Below the pieces are notes generated by a model, which saw only the letters and a list, made by a program, of their open reading frames with translations, did no database searches and had not been told where the DNA came from. DNA of 10,300 bases from Spirogloea muscicola (taxonomy: Eukaryota > Streptophyta > Zygnematophyceae > Spirogloeales > Spirogloeaceae). The translations under genes and the position numbers were made by a program. The stretch covers positions 312,970-323,269 of the forward strand of contig WELB01000060.1 of NCBI GenBank assembly GCA_009602725.1, written 5' to 3'. Of the stretch, positions 1 to 9,130 are shown piece by piece. The stretch's first letter is position 1. Every line of letters begins with the position of its first letter.

Positions 1-3000
1 GGGCCACGCGCGGCGCGTCGCGGGGCTCAAGGCGCTGGCCGCCGCGCCGACGAGCAACGCCGAGGCGCTCGCGGCCATCTCCCAGATTGTGCTCGCAATC
101 CTCAACGGGGTGTGCTGCTCCTTCCTCCCTCCTTCTCGCTCTCTATGCCCGTATTTCCCATCTGCTGCTGCACAACAGCTGACTGCCTCTTCCAGGCGGG
201 CGTAGGTGTCGAGGTCCGAGGCGCCCAAGGGCCGCCGGGGCCTGTTTTCACGCAATGCCGGGGACAGAGAGGTCAGCGTCACACCTCCCTCTCCTCCCGG
301 CTGCCGCTGTGCCTCGTCCCCCCTACCTCCTCTCGCCTCCCTGCCTCATCTGCAGTCCTTGCACTGCCTTCTGCTCACTCTCCTCAAGATATACTCGTCC
401 CTCATGGTCGAGTCCAGCTCCTTCCTGCCTCCCTCAGCCTTGGCAACCCTCGTGCTCTCCTTCCCTCTCTCTCCTGATGAAGTCCCTGTCCCTTGCTCCT
501 TGCTTCTCCTTCCTTCTCTCCGGGTCCTTCCTCTCTCCTGCTCTGATAGGATGTGCTGGATGACGTCTTGCCCAAGACCTGTTCATCTATGCCCGCTCCT
601 TCCTCTCTTGGATGCGAGTGGCATGGGAGGCCCTGACATGGGCCCAGGCTCTGCTCTGCTGCCTTGCAGGCGGCGCTGCGCACCAACCTGCATTATGCTG
701 CGCTATCGGCTATGCGCCGCCTCCCGCTCGACCCCACCAATGAAATGCTGCTGCTCCGTACTGCGCAGGGGTGCGTCTGCTGTGTTTGCCGCACCTTAGA
801 GTCGAACTTAATGTCAAACTCTGTCAATTCATTCTGCTTCAGCAAGTCGTTTAACATGGGCATGGCTTTTGTTTTCGGGGTATTACCTGAACAAAGGCCT
901 GAGCCTAGTCAATTCTGTGATTGTGCTCCAAAGTCTGTGTCCTGCAACCTGGTCACCTGAGCCCAGTCGCTGTCCTGAAACTGGTGCATGACACGGCCTC
1001 GTAAATCTCTCCAGGCTAACAAGCGCCGATCCCATTGCGATTCGCCATGCACTAGCCATGGCCGCCGACATGGCACGTACCAATGCCCTGGGGGTTGCCG
1101 AGGCCATTGGTACACCCTCCTGCTCTCCCCCCTTGTAGATAGGCTTCTATTATCTCGGTATGACATGGCAGCCGCAAATACTGCAAGTAGAAGGCACCAG
1201 CGGGCAAGCCTAACTATATGTTCCTTGTTGCTGCTGCATGGCGACTCTCCTTGCCTCGCCTTGGCCAAACGACGAGCCAATACAGCTTCACACGCAGGGG
1301 GTGAGAGCTCGAAAGTCCTTGAAAGAGGCCTCTAAGTTTCGGTTCTGATGTAGGAAATGTAAATTAGGTGTGAGGCAATTGGGAGATACTACAGAATGTG
1401 CTCAGTACTTGGCATAAGTGCAGCGCGTTTTGTACCCTTATTTGGCTAATCTGTTGGGCAGTACTGTTGTTTGGCTGCCTACAGACGCTCTTCCAGAGGT
1501 CATTTTTGTGACGGACGTGTTTGCGCGGGTCTACCTTGCCCGGCTCTGCGCCACGCTCGTCCACTCTATAGCCCTCAATGGTGCGCATTGAAAGATCGCT
1601 GCGTTAGACTCGCATACTGAGCCCAATTCATGCTGCAAGAAACTCTCTAATTCTTGTTCTTGCAATCTTTTTGTCAATTGGACTTACATTTACGGCTGAA
1701 CCATCCCACGGTTGGACACCTTTACAGAAGGAATGAAGGCCAAGCAGTCCTTGATTGCTCCTGATGGAGCAAGAATGTCGAATGGGTATACGGGGTCTTG
1801 TAGGCTGTCAGGTTCTTCGTCAAGTCAAATGCTTGATTTCTGACAAGGCCCCTCACACGCGCACCCGCCGCAGATGCGCTGGATCGGAAGGGCCTATTCT
1901 CAGCGGTGCTCTTCCAGCTCCTGTACGACCCGTCCAGCGCTGTTGTGCTCGAGGCCGTTGCTGGTTTCGTGGGCAGCATTAATGCCGAGGGCAGGTGCGC
2001 CACCATGAACGGATGTTCCATCTGAGACAGTATTCTTATCTGAGTAACAACTTGAATGCCAGTGTCTATCCTGAAGCCTAGACTGCCCTCCAAGAGCTGG
2101 GTAGCTGTGCTGGGTATTATGTATGCTCAGTTGCTGTTTCCCAAGTTTGTTAGCAAATAGAAGCGGTGTCATGGTTGCTCCAAGCAATTGTAAGGCTTGG
2201 TGGACCATAGCTGCAATTCCTCTGCTGGTGCGATGTGATTGCAGCACGCAGCAGCGGGCAACTGGCTGGGTTGCACTCATGACCTCGTCTATGGAGGCCG
2301 GGGGATCGTATGCTAGTAAGGCCCGGCCGCCGCTCTCCTCCACACCCTCGCCACCACGCCCCCGTGGCAGCACTGGCGGCCTTGAGCCCATTCTGCGAAT
2401 CACTGTTCAACGGTGCACAGTCCTGCCTATTCTTTTCACACTTTGTCCCTTGCTTTACTAGCACCTCTTAGAATAGACGCTGTGCCTTAATCTCAATAAT
2501 AGTACTGGTCACAGAGTCAACTACAAGTCAAGCTCTGGTAGCACTGCAGACCCTGATACTCTGGCACTTACCTTTCCGCTTGATTGTCATCCTGCTGTGA
2601 TTCTGATTGTCCACCATGAATATGTGTATCTTAGATGAACCAGCCCCCTGATGAATTAAGTGATGAAAGCGAGCAGTATATAGACCAGCAGGCTATATAT
2701 CATCTGCAAGACATCACTGACCCTTGACAGAAATGTGGTGCTTCTATGGGCATGAACAATGTCTAATCAATGATGAAAGGGTGGCCTCACCATGCATGCA
2801 GCAAGTGGTCCCGGTACTGTCTTGCATGATGCACATGTCTAACCTTCTCATGTCGTCAAGTGTCTGACACCCCATTGCATCGTCATTGCGGTGTGCCCAG
2901 GCTCGACCAGATGCTGAAGGACCCCTCGCGACCCATCCTGCATGGCGTGTGCCGTGTCGTTGCAGAGCTCGGCAAAGCACGGGCCGCTGCGTATTCTTTG

Positions 3001-6000
3001 GGTGTCATCGACGAGCTCGGCCCCGAGGCCGGCTTCTATGACCAGAGCGGCACCGTTGAACAAGTCGCTGAGAATGGAGGTAGGGATTTGACTCTGATTT
3101 GCTATCTGACACCAAAGTGAAGATGATCATGACGTGTATCCACGGGTGAACATTCTAGGTTCAAGTGTAGTGTTATAGGTGTTTTGTGGAGTCTGCCGTG
3201 GACCAACACCCTCTATGCAGCCTATACCGTTGCCGCCAGCAGTACAGCAAGAGATTGGCAGCTGCAGCATGTAGCATGGAGGGTTAACGCCGCAGGTGGC
3301 AGTGTTGTCTATACGCTTGACCGAGGAAGTCTGTGCAGCTTTCCTTGTTCTGACGCCACCAAGACCATCTGTATCGGCCCCATGTTATAGAGTGCGTCAA
3401 GCTGTAGAACAGGCCGCTGCTCATGTTACTCTGTCCACTGTACTCAGAGCCACCGCCAGCAACGTCAGCGGGTGGCCGGAAGCTCGTTCAACAGTTGCTG
3501 GGACAGCTGATGGAGGGCGTGCGGACCGTCACGGCGTGTGAGTGCGTGTACGTGCGCAGCGCGGCGCTGAAGGCGCTCATCTGGATGCAGTCTGCGGCAG
3601 AGAACTACGACGAGCTGCGGTCCATCATCCTCGGCGAGCTCCATGATCCTGCCTGGACGCCCGCTGTCCTCAATGAGCTCCTTGTCACCCTGCACCTCCG
3701 CTTCAAGGTCCAGCAAACCTCCATTCCACCCTTGTGTCGGGCTTACTTGTCACTATCAAACTCTTAAGTCTCCTGGTTCTTATGCAACATTGCTGGGCTG
3801 TTAGAATGCTCCTAGATTCTGCTCGGAGGCTCTTGCTCCAGGTTGTATTCAATTTACTTTGATGGTTCAGTATAGTTGGCCCTGCACTAGATGCTCACTG
3901 ACAAGTCTTAGGTGTGGTTACCTTTGGATGCTTTAGGAACATAAGAATCTGCTGTTTTTGGTTGCATTGTGTTATGCTGCTATTAACAATGACATCATGC
4001 CCTTGGTCACGTTTTTGCGGCCACTATCCTGCAGGCGTCGCCAGAGCTTGTGCTGATGGTCCTCGATATAGCAGGCCTGTTTGTCGATCGGGTACCTGCC
4101 AAGATCGACACCGACATCCTTCAGCAGCTCTGGAAGGTTTGGTCCTTTTGCTTCTGAGGGCTATTCGCGTATGCTTCAAGTTGGCCTTGTGTAATCCATA
4201 ATCAAACCTCTCAATCTTCCCTGCATCATGGACATAAGTGATAGTTAATAATGCAGGTTTCTGTAGCAAGTGCCACCAGAGATGTAAACCTCACTGCAGT
4301 TGCCTTTGGAAGCTCCCCAGCCTACATTCTGTCTGCTCACACCTTGCTGCCAATGGAGTTAATGCTCAAAGACGCTTGATGTGATTGGCAGATGTGCCTC
4401 ATAGGTTGCGGCCCCGAGGGCAAGTACCTGGCCTTGGAGACAGTGAGCGCCATCATGGAGCTGCCACCACCCCCGCCATTAATGCGGGGCAGTGTCAAGC
4501 GTGCATCAGCATCCGATCCTCGCTCTGCTGTGGCCCTGCAGCGCCTCATGCAGGCTGCCGTAAGTGCTTGTGCCGGGTGTGTCAACTGGTTATGCCAGTT
4601 GGGCGAATTATGTATAGGGCCTCATTACCCAGATTCGCAGTTGTACGGTGGTAATAGGCTTCAGGTGTTGCAGACGAGGATAAGTACTGCTTGCTGTCCT
4701 TAGGTTGTCCACTTTATGATGCTCTTGAAGCTCTATGTAATTTCTTTCTTCAACCAACACCTAGACGTACTTCCGTATGTTGCTTCTTGATGCATATTCA
4801 GACTAAGTCATTGGGTCACAATCACTCCAAGTTGGGGAGGCGAGGCAATGACTTGCTCCTTGTACGGTTACAGGTGTACTTCCTAGGCGAGAATGCAAAC
4901 TATGCCGCAGCAGAGTATGCATGGGAGAGTGCGACTCCGCCGACTGCGGCGTTGATGATGCTGGAAGGTGAAAAGATGATCACTGCCTCGGGTGTGCGCA
5001 ACCCCACGCTCGCGCAGGCCGTGGCACGGCTGCAGCGCACGGCCATGCACACGGCGTGGGAGGTGGCCATCTAACTTGACTTCGTCATCCTCCCTTTCAA
5101 TCACATTATAGGTCCAACTTGTGGCACCAAACCATTTCCTGCACAAGCGGTTTCAGTCCCCCACTTCTCCCCTAACTCCAGATGCAAGCTTGTCGTTATA
5201 ATTCTGCTTCCCTCTATCCATTGCTTGCTCCACTTACTCATCAAGCCCAAACTGCAAGCATGCTTTTAGTCTTCTTACCCCACTCTGGGAACAGTGGCGT
5301 AAGAACCCCCTCTATGAATAGCTTGCTTACAATGTTCAGGCATACAGCAGCATTTGACAGCAAGCTGCAGGAGATGAATCAGACTGTCAAAGCTTGGCAA
5401 TGTGTCGAGCTTGAGCTACCAAATTGCCCCTGCCTACAACGCCCATACATACGTTGCTAACATGTCCAGTCCTACTTACTGTCAGTCGTCCCAACCAACA
5501 TTTGATACACACTCAGATGTCAAACCTTCAAAACAATGAGCTCATTGTCTTTCCTACTTTAAGAGAGGTCTGCTGCTCTATTCCTCCTCTGCAGGTGCGC
5601 GTGCTCGCTGTGCAGGCGCTCATGACGGTGGCAGTGCGGTCTGGGGAACCCTACCGGTTGCAAATCTACGAGTTTCTGCACGTGCTGCTGCATGGTGAAA
5701 ACACCAAAGACCGCGTGCAGCGGCTGGAGCGTGGCAGCACCGGCGGTGGCGAGGACGAGGGCGCAAGCGGCACGGCCCTGCAGGCGGTCATTGGCCCCAT
5801 GATTCGAGCGCTTGACGACATGTACCAGGCGCAGGATACCATGCTTAAGTGCGTTAGCATGCACGCAGACAGATTTGCACCCCTTTCTAAGAAGTGTAGA
5901 TGTCTCACTGGGTCAGAAGCATAGCACAGCATGACTTAGCATTTAGAAAGATGGAGTTCCCAAGCTTCCTTCTACCTTTCTGTTAATGAAATAATGTTGC

Positions 6001-8400
6001 ATAGGAATAGTCAGCAGCTCGTCCTGTGAGCTATCACAAGGTTTGAGCTCTCAAAAGTGTTGACAATGATGTCTTTGACTTTGCTTGGGTCAGGGAGGTG
6101 AGACGGCACGAGTTCGCCAAAGAGGACTGGAAGGATGAGGAGCTGAAGGCCATCTACGACTCACACGAGCGGCTGATGGACTTGGTCTCGCTCTTCTGCT
6201 TCGTGCCGCGCTCCAAGTACCTGCCACTGGGGCCAACAAGGTAGCTTGTTGTCTTCGTCTTTGTGCTCAAGTTACAGGGTTTCAGGGTCTTGAAGCAGTT
6301 TTGAGCTGAGAGTTATGCTTGGAGGTTCAGCACTGACGGTCTTTACGTCTTAAAGTCTACACGATCACAATTAATTGTTGCTGACTCTTTGATCAGATTT
6401 TGGAAGCCTAGTAGTTGGATGCTGATAGATGTGTGTAGTGGGTTTGGGTGGTGTGGCGTCCAGCAATGCCCTTGTGAGTGCCTACCGCGAGATACACGGC
6501 ATCAGCGCGGCGACACCGGTCGCTGCTGCCGACCCCGCAGTCGCGGCTGGCATCTCGGACCTTCTCAGTGGCAGCCAACTGGCAGGCCACATGGTTGAGC
6601 TGGGGCAGCAGGGCGATGGCGCAGTCGCTGCTGATGCACCACGCGCCAAGGACCTGTGGGCTGGCAACCTTGATGGGCTGGACACTGTGAACGACTTCCT
6701 GGGCGGCGCTGGTGCTGCGGATGACGATGACGATGACAGCGTGGGCACACCGCGTGATCCTGATGGTGGCATGGTATCACAGTACGACCTGTGGGCCAGC
6801 TCTCTCCTTGAGGCTTCCGTCGACGACGATGAGGTGAGTACTTCCCACGTGCCCAGAGGCCAAACACTTTGAAAAGCTGTATTTGCGCTTGCAGGCTGAT
6901 CTTGTCTTCCAACTACATAGCAATCGACTAATTGAGGTCCCTTGGTTGGGCCTCAAATCCACTCACTGACGTCCTCAACAAAATAGTGTATAAGAGGTGA
7001 CAAGTAACAAGCTCCGCATCCCACTTTTCCTGTGCACTATGACAGAAGGATTACAGCTCCTCGGATTCATCATCCGGCTCGGTCATCTCGGTAGCCACCT
7101 CGTCATACTCGTCTATTTTAGCCAAGTCCAATGTGCTGGCGAGCCGATGGGACGAGGAGATAGCTCAGCCGCAGCAGCAGCCCCAGGTTGGAACAACAGC
7201 ACAGCCGCTTTGGGGCCCCAACCAGTCCATCTCATCTCAGGTGCCGGTCACAGCTTTCAAAAGTCATGATGTGTACCCTTTCTGCGCATTACTTAAATTT
7301 TTGGCTGTCAGGCACTGTAAAAGCTCTGAAGATCATCCTCAACGCATGGTCAGACTGGTCTGCTTTATCTGTCCTTGAAGCTCTGGTTCACAGTTGTGTG
7401 GTTGCACGCACACACCTCCTCTAGCTACATAGTGCATGCTGTTGTCTCTGCTGGCTGTCCATTATTCTGTACTTGATCCAAGGTTCACTTTCATCTCTTT
7501 TGTTGGTTGTGCCATTATATCTGGTGATGGCAGGCTTCCGAACAGCAAGCTCTGCAGCAAGAGGCAGACTACGTGGTCTCCCAGGTCACAACATCATACA
7601 TCTCAGACGCCCCAGAAGCGCCAACTCCTGCAGCTGCCCTCGTGGAGGAGCTGCTTGGGCCAGGCCGTGCTCTGTATGACTTCTCATCAGGTGGTGACGA
7701 CGAGGTGAATCACTATTGAGCTCCCAAGCTCCATGCAAACCGAGTGTCAAGGGCATGGACGCACCAGTCATGGCTATATCTCATGAACTCCTGACTTCAC
7801 TTGACTTGGTTTGGCTTGACTGGACTGTTCAGCAGCTTCCTTTGCCCTCAAGTGCCGCTTGTGTAGTCTTACTCACTTGACCTATCAATTGCAGCTATCC
7901 GTGTCGGCGGGTGACGAGCTGGTGGTAGAGTACGAGGTTGATGGCTGGTATCATGTGAGTCCTTGGACTTAATCACAATCTACTATACATTACCGCTGAT
8001 TCCGCACAAATGAAGTGATTCTGAGCCGTCTCTCTCTCAGACACTCAGCCAGGCACTGCCAATATTCCAGATGCATTTTCACCGAGCCAAGTGTCCCACT
8101 CGTCAACATTACCAGTCGATTGAGCTGCTGCCAGGTTACCAGCCTTGGTGGGCAGTTGTCAAAGGGTTGCTATACACCCCTGCTCTTAGTAGCACCACCA
8201 CATCCCTTTTCAAAGGAGGAGCACAGAGCTAGTTACCCCAATTCTCAGTGATGTTGGCTGCCCTTGCAAATGAGTGAAGCCTATACTGATCATTCTCACA
8301 TCGACTTATCTTGGCGGGTGACCACAACGACGTGCAGGTGCGACGGTCGCGGGACCGTGCGGCAGGGCTGGTACCCATGACGTATGTGGAGCTAAATTGA
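1..8400 (+). CDS. TASH3: TASH3/TSAUCER-like SH3 protein, large subunit of the TPLATE (TSET) complex; 19 exons, 5' partial
   Basis: Seen: exons at 1-109, 206-271, 670-770, 1015-1109, 1485-1580, 1874-1994, 2245-2412, 2901-3079, 3448-3707, 4035-4136, 4392-4559, 4874-5062, 5595-5848, 6094-6240, 6464-6833, 7046-7240, 7534-7704, 7895-7954 and 8338-8400. All introns are GT-AG. The first full codon is at position 2. The joined frame has 970 codons and a TGA at 8398-8400. Family knowledge: land-plant TASH3 is about 1,200 residues, so roughly 210 N-terminal residues lie upstream. Landmarks that match my memory of the plant protein include HARR (exon 1), RRLPLDP (exon 3), ADPIAIRHAL (exon 4), ARLC (exon 5), ACECVYVR and ALIWMQS (exon 9), LGENANYAAAEYAWESATPP (exon 12), RSGEPYRLQIYEFLH (exon 13) and SKYLPLGP (exon 14). 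The plant protein pairs with the small subunit LOLITA within the TPLATE complex, which drives clathrin-mediated endocytosis at the plasma membrane. The role here is inferred by homology. No other full gene is in the window. A few junctions (exons 5, 9 and 16) have alternative sites. Confidence 0.9.
272..669 (+). other. Intron 2 of the TASH3-like gene, strongly pyrimidine-rich
   Basis: The 398-nt intron lies between a GTCAGC donor and a CCTTGCAG acceptor, both phase 0. From about 274 to 545 the + strand is dominated by C and T, with many CTCC, TCCT and CCCT runs. The antisense strand is therefore purine-rich and open for long stretches, but those frames have no recognisable protein. I see no RNA gene in it. 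Confidence 0.75.
1077..1113 (+). repeat. Perfect 9-bp inverted repeat spanning the intron 4 donor
   Basis: GTACCAATG at 1077-1085 is the exact reverse complement of CATTGGTAC at 1105-1113, with a 19-nt loop between. The exon 4 to intron 4 boundary (1109/1110) lies inside the right arm. In the transcript the donor GT could therefore be paired. Whether the hairpin forms or matters is unknown. Confidence 0.6.
1110..1484 (+). other. Intron 4 of the TASH3-like gene
   Basis: The intron begins GTACAC and follows a phase 1 codon. I place its end at the CTACAG at 1484, because exon 5 then starts with an extra DALPE that matches the plant alignment I recall. The CCAG ending at 1496 is also in phase and would drop four residues. 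No gene or RNA is recognised inside. Confidence 0.7.
2413..2900 (+). other. Intron 7 of the TASH3-like gene, with snoRNA-like boxes
   Basis: The 488-nt intron separates the split arginine codon CG|G, with donor GTGCAC and acceptor GTGCCCAG. It holds GTGATGA at 2660-2666 followed by CTGA at 2717-2720, and ATGATGA at 2770-2776 followed by CTGA at 2864-2867. These resemble C and D boxes of box C/D snoRNAs. No clear terminal stem closes either pair. A 7-bp inverted repeat, TATATAG and CTATATA, is at 2677-2699. No protein gene is seen in the intron. Confidence 0.7.
3080..3447 (+). other. Intron 8 of the TASH3-like gene
   Basis: The donor is G|GTAGGG and the favoured acceptor is TACTCAG at 3447, which has the best pyrimidine tract. 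AGs ending at 3459 and 3468 keep the same frame and would shorten exon 9 by 4 or 7 codons. Nothing else is recognised in the 368 nt. Confidence 0.65.
3708..4034 (+). other. Intron 9 of the TASH3-like gene
   Basis: It lies between RFK (exon 9) and ASPELV (exon 10), phase 0, with donor GTCCAG and acceptor ATCCTGCAG. The intron is T-rich and no gene is seen in it. Confidence 0.8.
4392..5062 (+). other. Most conserved trunk block of the TASH3-like protein (exons 11 and 12)
   Basis: Exon 11 (4392-4559) and exon 12 (4874-5062) join in phase 0 at a perfect GTAAGT donor. They encode residues 433-551 of the visible protein. The block runs from GCGPEGKYLALETV through a polyproline patch, MELPPPPP, then ASDPRSAVALQRLMQAA. 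After the junction come LGENANYAAAEYAWESATPP and a leucine-rich helix, ARLQRTA. In plant TASH3 the same order is found with few changes, including a polyproline segment at the same place. The polyproline patch could be an internal ligand for SH3 domains, but that is only a guess. This block is the best anchor for assigning the family. Confidence 0.85.
4560..4873 (+). other. Intron 11 of the TASH3-like gene
   Basis: The donor GTAAGT is the consensus, the only one of the visible introns to match it fully. The acceptor is GGTTACAG, phase 0. No other feature is recognised in the 314 nt. Confidence 0.85.
5063..5594 (+). other. Intron 12 of the TASH3-like gene, the longest visible
   Basis: At 532 nt it is the longest intron here. 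It begins with a poor donor, GTGGCC, just after a WE dipeptide. The acceptor, CCTCTGCAG, is followed by VRVLAVQAL. If unspliced, the frame stops within four codons of the donor. The middle is rich in C, T and A, and no gene is recognised. Confidence 0.8.
6932..6956 (+). repeat. Hairpin in intron 15
   Basis: TTGAGG, a bulged T and CCC at 6932-6941 pair with GGG and CCTCAA at 6948-6956 around a TTGGTT loop. That makes nine pairs with one bulge, entirely inside intron 15. The function is unknown. Confidence 0.5.
7046..7048 (+). promoter_or_regulatory. Tandem NAGNAG splice acceptor of intron 15
   Basis: The bases at 7043-7048 are CAGAAG. Splicing after the first AG starts exon 16 with a lysine (KDYSSSD). 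Splicing after the second starts with DYSSSD. Both keep the frame. The later AG at 7056 would shift the frame, so it is not used for this protein. Confidence 0.55.
7669..8400 (+). other. C-terminal SH3 domain split over exons 17, 18 and 19
   Basis: The last 52 residues of the protein form an SH3 domain. The ALYDF signature is followed by GGDDELSVSAGDEL, then the peptide-groove tryptophan in DGWYH, and finally GLVPMTYVE, the equivalent of the classical G-L-F-P-x-N-Y-V end. The first strand is in exon 17 (7669-7704). The middle with the tryptophan is in the 60-nt exon 18 (7895-7954). The last strands and the stop are in exon 19 (8338-8400). Both introns are phase 0. In plants the TASH3 SH3 domain has been reported to bind ubiquitin. 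Whether that holds here cannot be told from the sequence. Confidence 0.88.
7955..8337 (+). other. Intron 18 of the TASH3-like gene
   Basis: The intron interrupts the SH3 domain between DGWYH and VRRSRD, with donor GTGAGT and acceptor CGTGCAG, phase 0. It is 383 nt and holds no recognised gene. Confidence 0.85.
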
Positions 8401-9112
8401 GGTGCGATGCCAGCCCTCTGTGCTCTGTTGAAGACGAGTAGTGCCCAGTACCTGAGCGCTCTGATTGGTCAGCCAGCCACAAGAGGACCAGGGAGAAGGA
8501 GGCAAGTTTGCAGATGGCAGCGGCGTCAGTGATGGCACACAGCTTGGCATCCACGGCATTGGTTGCGATGCGACTACTGCTCGCCTGAGCACCAAGCTGT
8601 GCTGGCCTGCTGTCCATGGCCGGCACGCCGATGCTTGAGGCATGCGAATGCATGAAAGCTCCCCTGGCCAAGCAAGTCCTGGGGCCGCTCTGTCTGCCAG
8701 CGCTGTCTCCACCTCTGCAGCTCAGCTGCATCTTTGCCGCAGGGCTCAGTCTGATGGCCCTGTGCTGCTGAGCACAGCGCAATGATAAAAGCGTGACCAA
8801 CGTGCTGAGAGCCCCAACTGAATGCAGGCCAGAAGTCTGTAGTCGTTGCTATTTACATTGCTGAGCTGGGCATCCGCGAACCTCCATTGATGAATCCTGA
8901 GGTCCAGCTGCCCAACATTCTCAGCCTACTAAGTCCGACTTCAGCCACAGTTGTGCGAAGTTACTGATAATGTGGTGGCAAACTACCACTGCAGTTACGC
9001 AGTGTATGAGGTTTACTTGCATGCCCATGGACTTGATGCACAGCCATTCTTTTTACAAACACAGCTACATGCATATCTTGTGCCGCAAGCCTCCAATGAG
9101 AATCCTGAACAA
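8401..9112 (+). other. Probable 3' untranslated region and downstream non-coding DNA
   Basis: This follows the TASH3 stop. I see no TGTAA, the usual green-algal polyadenylation signal, on the + strand between 8401 and 9300. The nearest alternative is an A-rich AATGATAAAA at 8781-8790. A hairpin lies just before it. Frames on either strand, including a 164-codon antisense frame that runs into exon 19, show no recognisable protein. The transcript end cannot be fixed from sequence alone. Confidence 0.5.
8760..8777 (+). repeat. Short hairpin in the presumed 3' UTR
   Basis: CTGTGCT and AGCACAG form a perfect 7-bp stem around a GCTG loop, four bases before the A-rich AATGATAAAA. The placement is suggestive of a 3'-end element, but no known motif is matched. 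Confidence 0.5.
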
Positions 9113-9130
9113 CGAGCGAGCGAGCGAGCG
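9113..9130 (+). repeat. CGAG microsatellite, about 4.5 units
   Basis: The tetranucleotide CGAG is repeated four times, followed by CG, in otherwise non-repetitive DNA. It is a simple sequence repeat and probably variable between strains. Confidence 0.85.

Larger units (their letters stand above)
6464..7668 (+). other. Acidic, Ser/Gln-rich linker between trunk and SH3, with two DLWA motifs (exons 15 to 17)
   Basis: Exon 15 (6464-6833) first finishes the trunk with AAGISDLL. It then encodes DLWAGNL at 6651-6671, a run of six aspartates at 6720-6737, DLWASSL at 6786-6806 and an acidic end, SVDDDE. Exon 16 (7046-7240) is rich in serine, then glutamine and proline (QPQQQPQ). The first part of exon 17 (7534-7668) is rich in glutamine, alanine and proline. 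The region is probably disordered. Plant TASH3 has a comparable tryptophan-containing acidic stretch and a serine-rich tail before its SH3 domain, so this is a family trait. The exact end of exon 16 is uncertain: a GT at 7187 is also in phase. Confidence 0.7.

Noticed and set aside
196-205. CAG at 195 as the acceptor of intron 1
   Set aside because: It would put a TAG in the frame that reads PKGRRGLF, or force the other frame. The TAG acceptor at 205 keeps phase 0.
206-799. A 197-codon + strand open frame
   Set aside because: Only its first 66 nt (exon 2) and the part from 670 (exon 3) match the TASH3 protein. The middle is pyrimidine-rich intron, and the frame is open by chance.
5424-5924. 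A continuous 166-codon gene
   Set aside because: Only 5595-5848 matches the conserved protein. The part before it is intron 12 and the part after is intron 13.
7057-7132. Exon 16 starting at 7057 with a hydrophobic LLGFIIRLG reading
   Set aside because: That frame would not join to the SH3 exons. The start at 7046 keeps phase 0 and gives the serine-rich linker expected of the family.
8306-8800. A 164-codon antisense frame overlapping exon 19
   Set aside because: It overlaps a well-supported coding exon and has no family resemblance. Its hydrophobic stretch comes from the reverse complement of UTR sequence.
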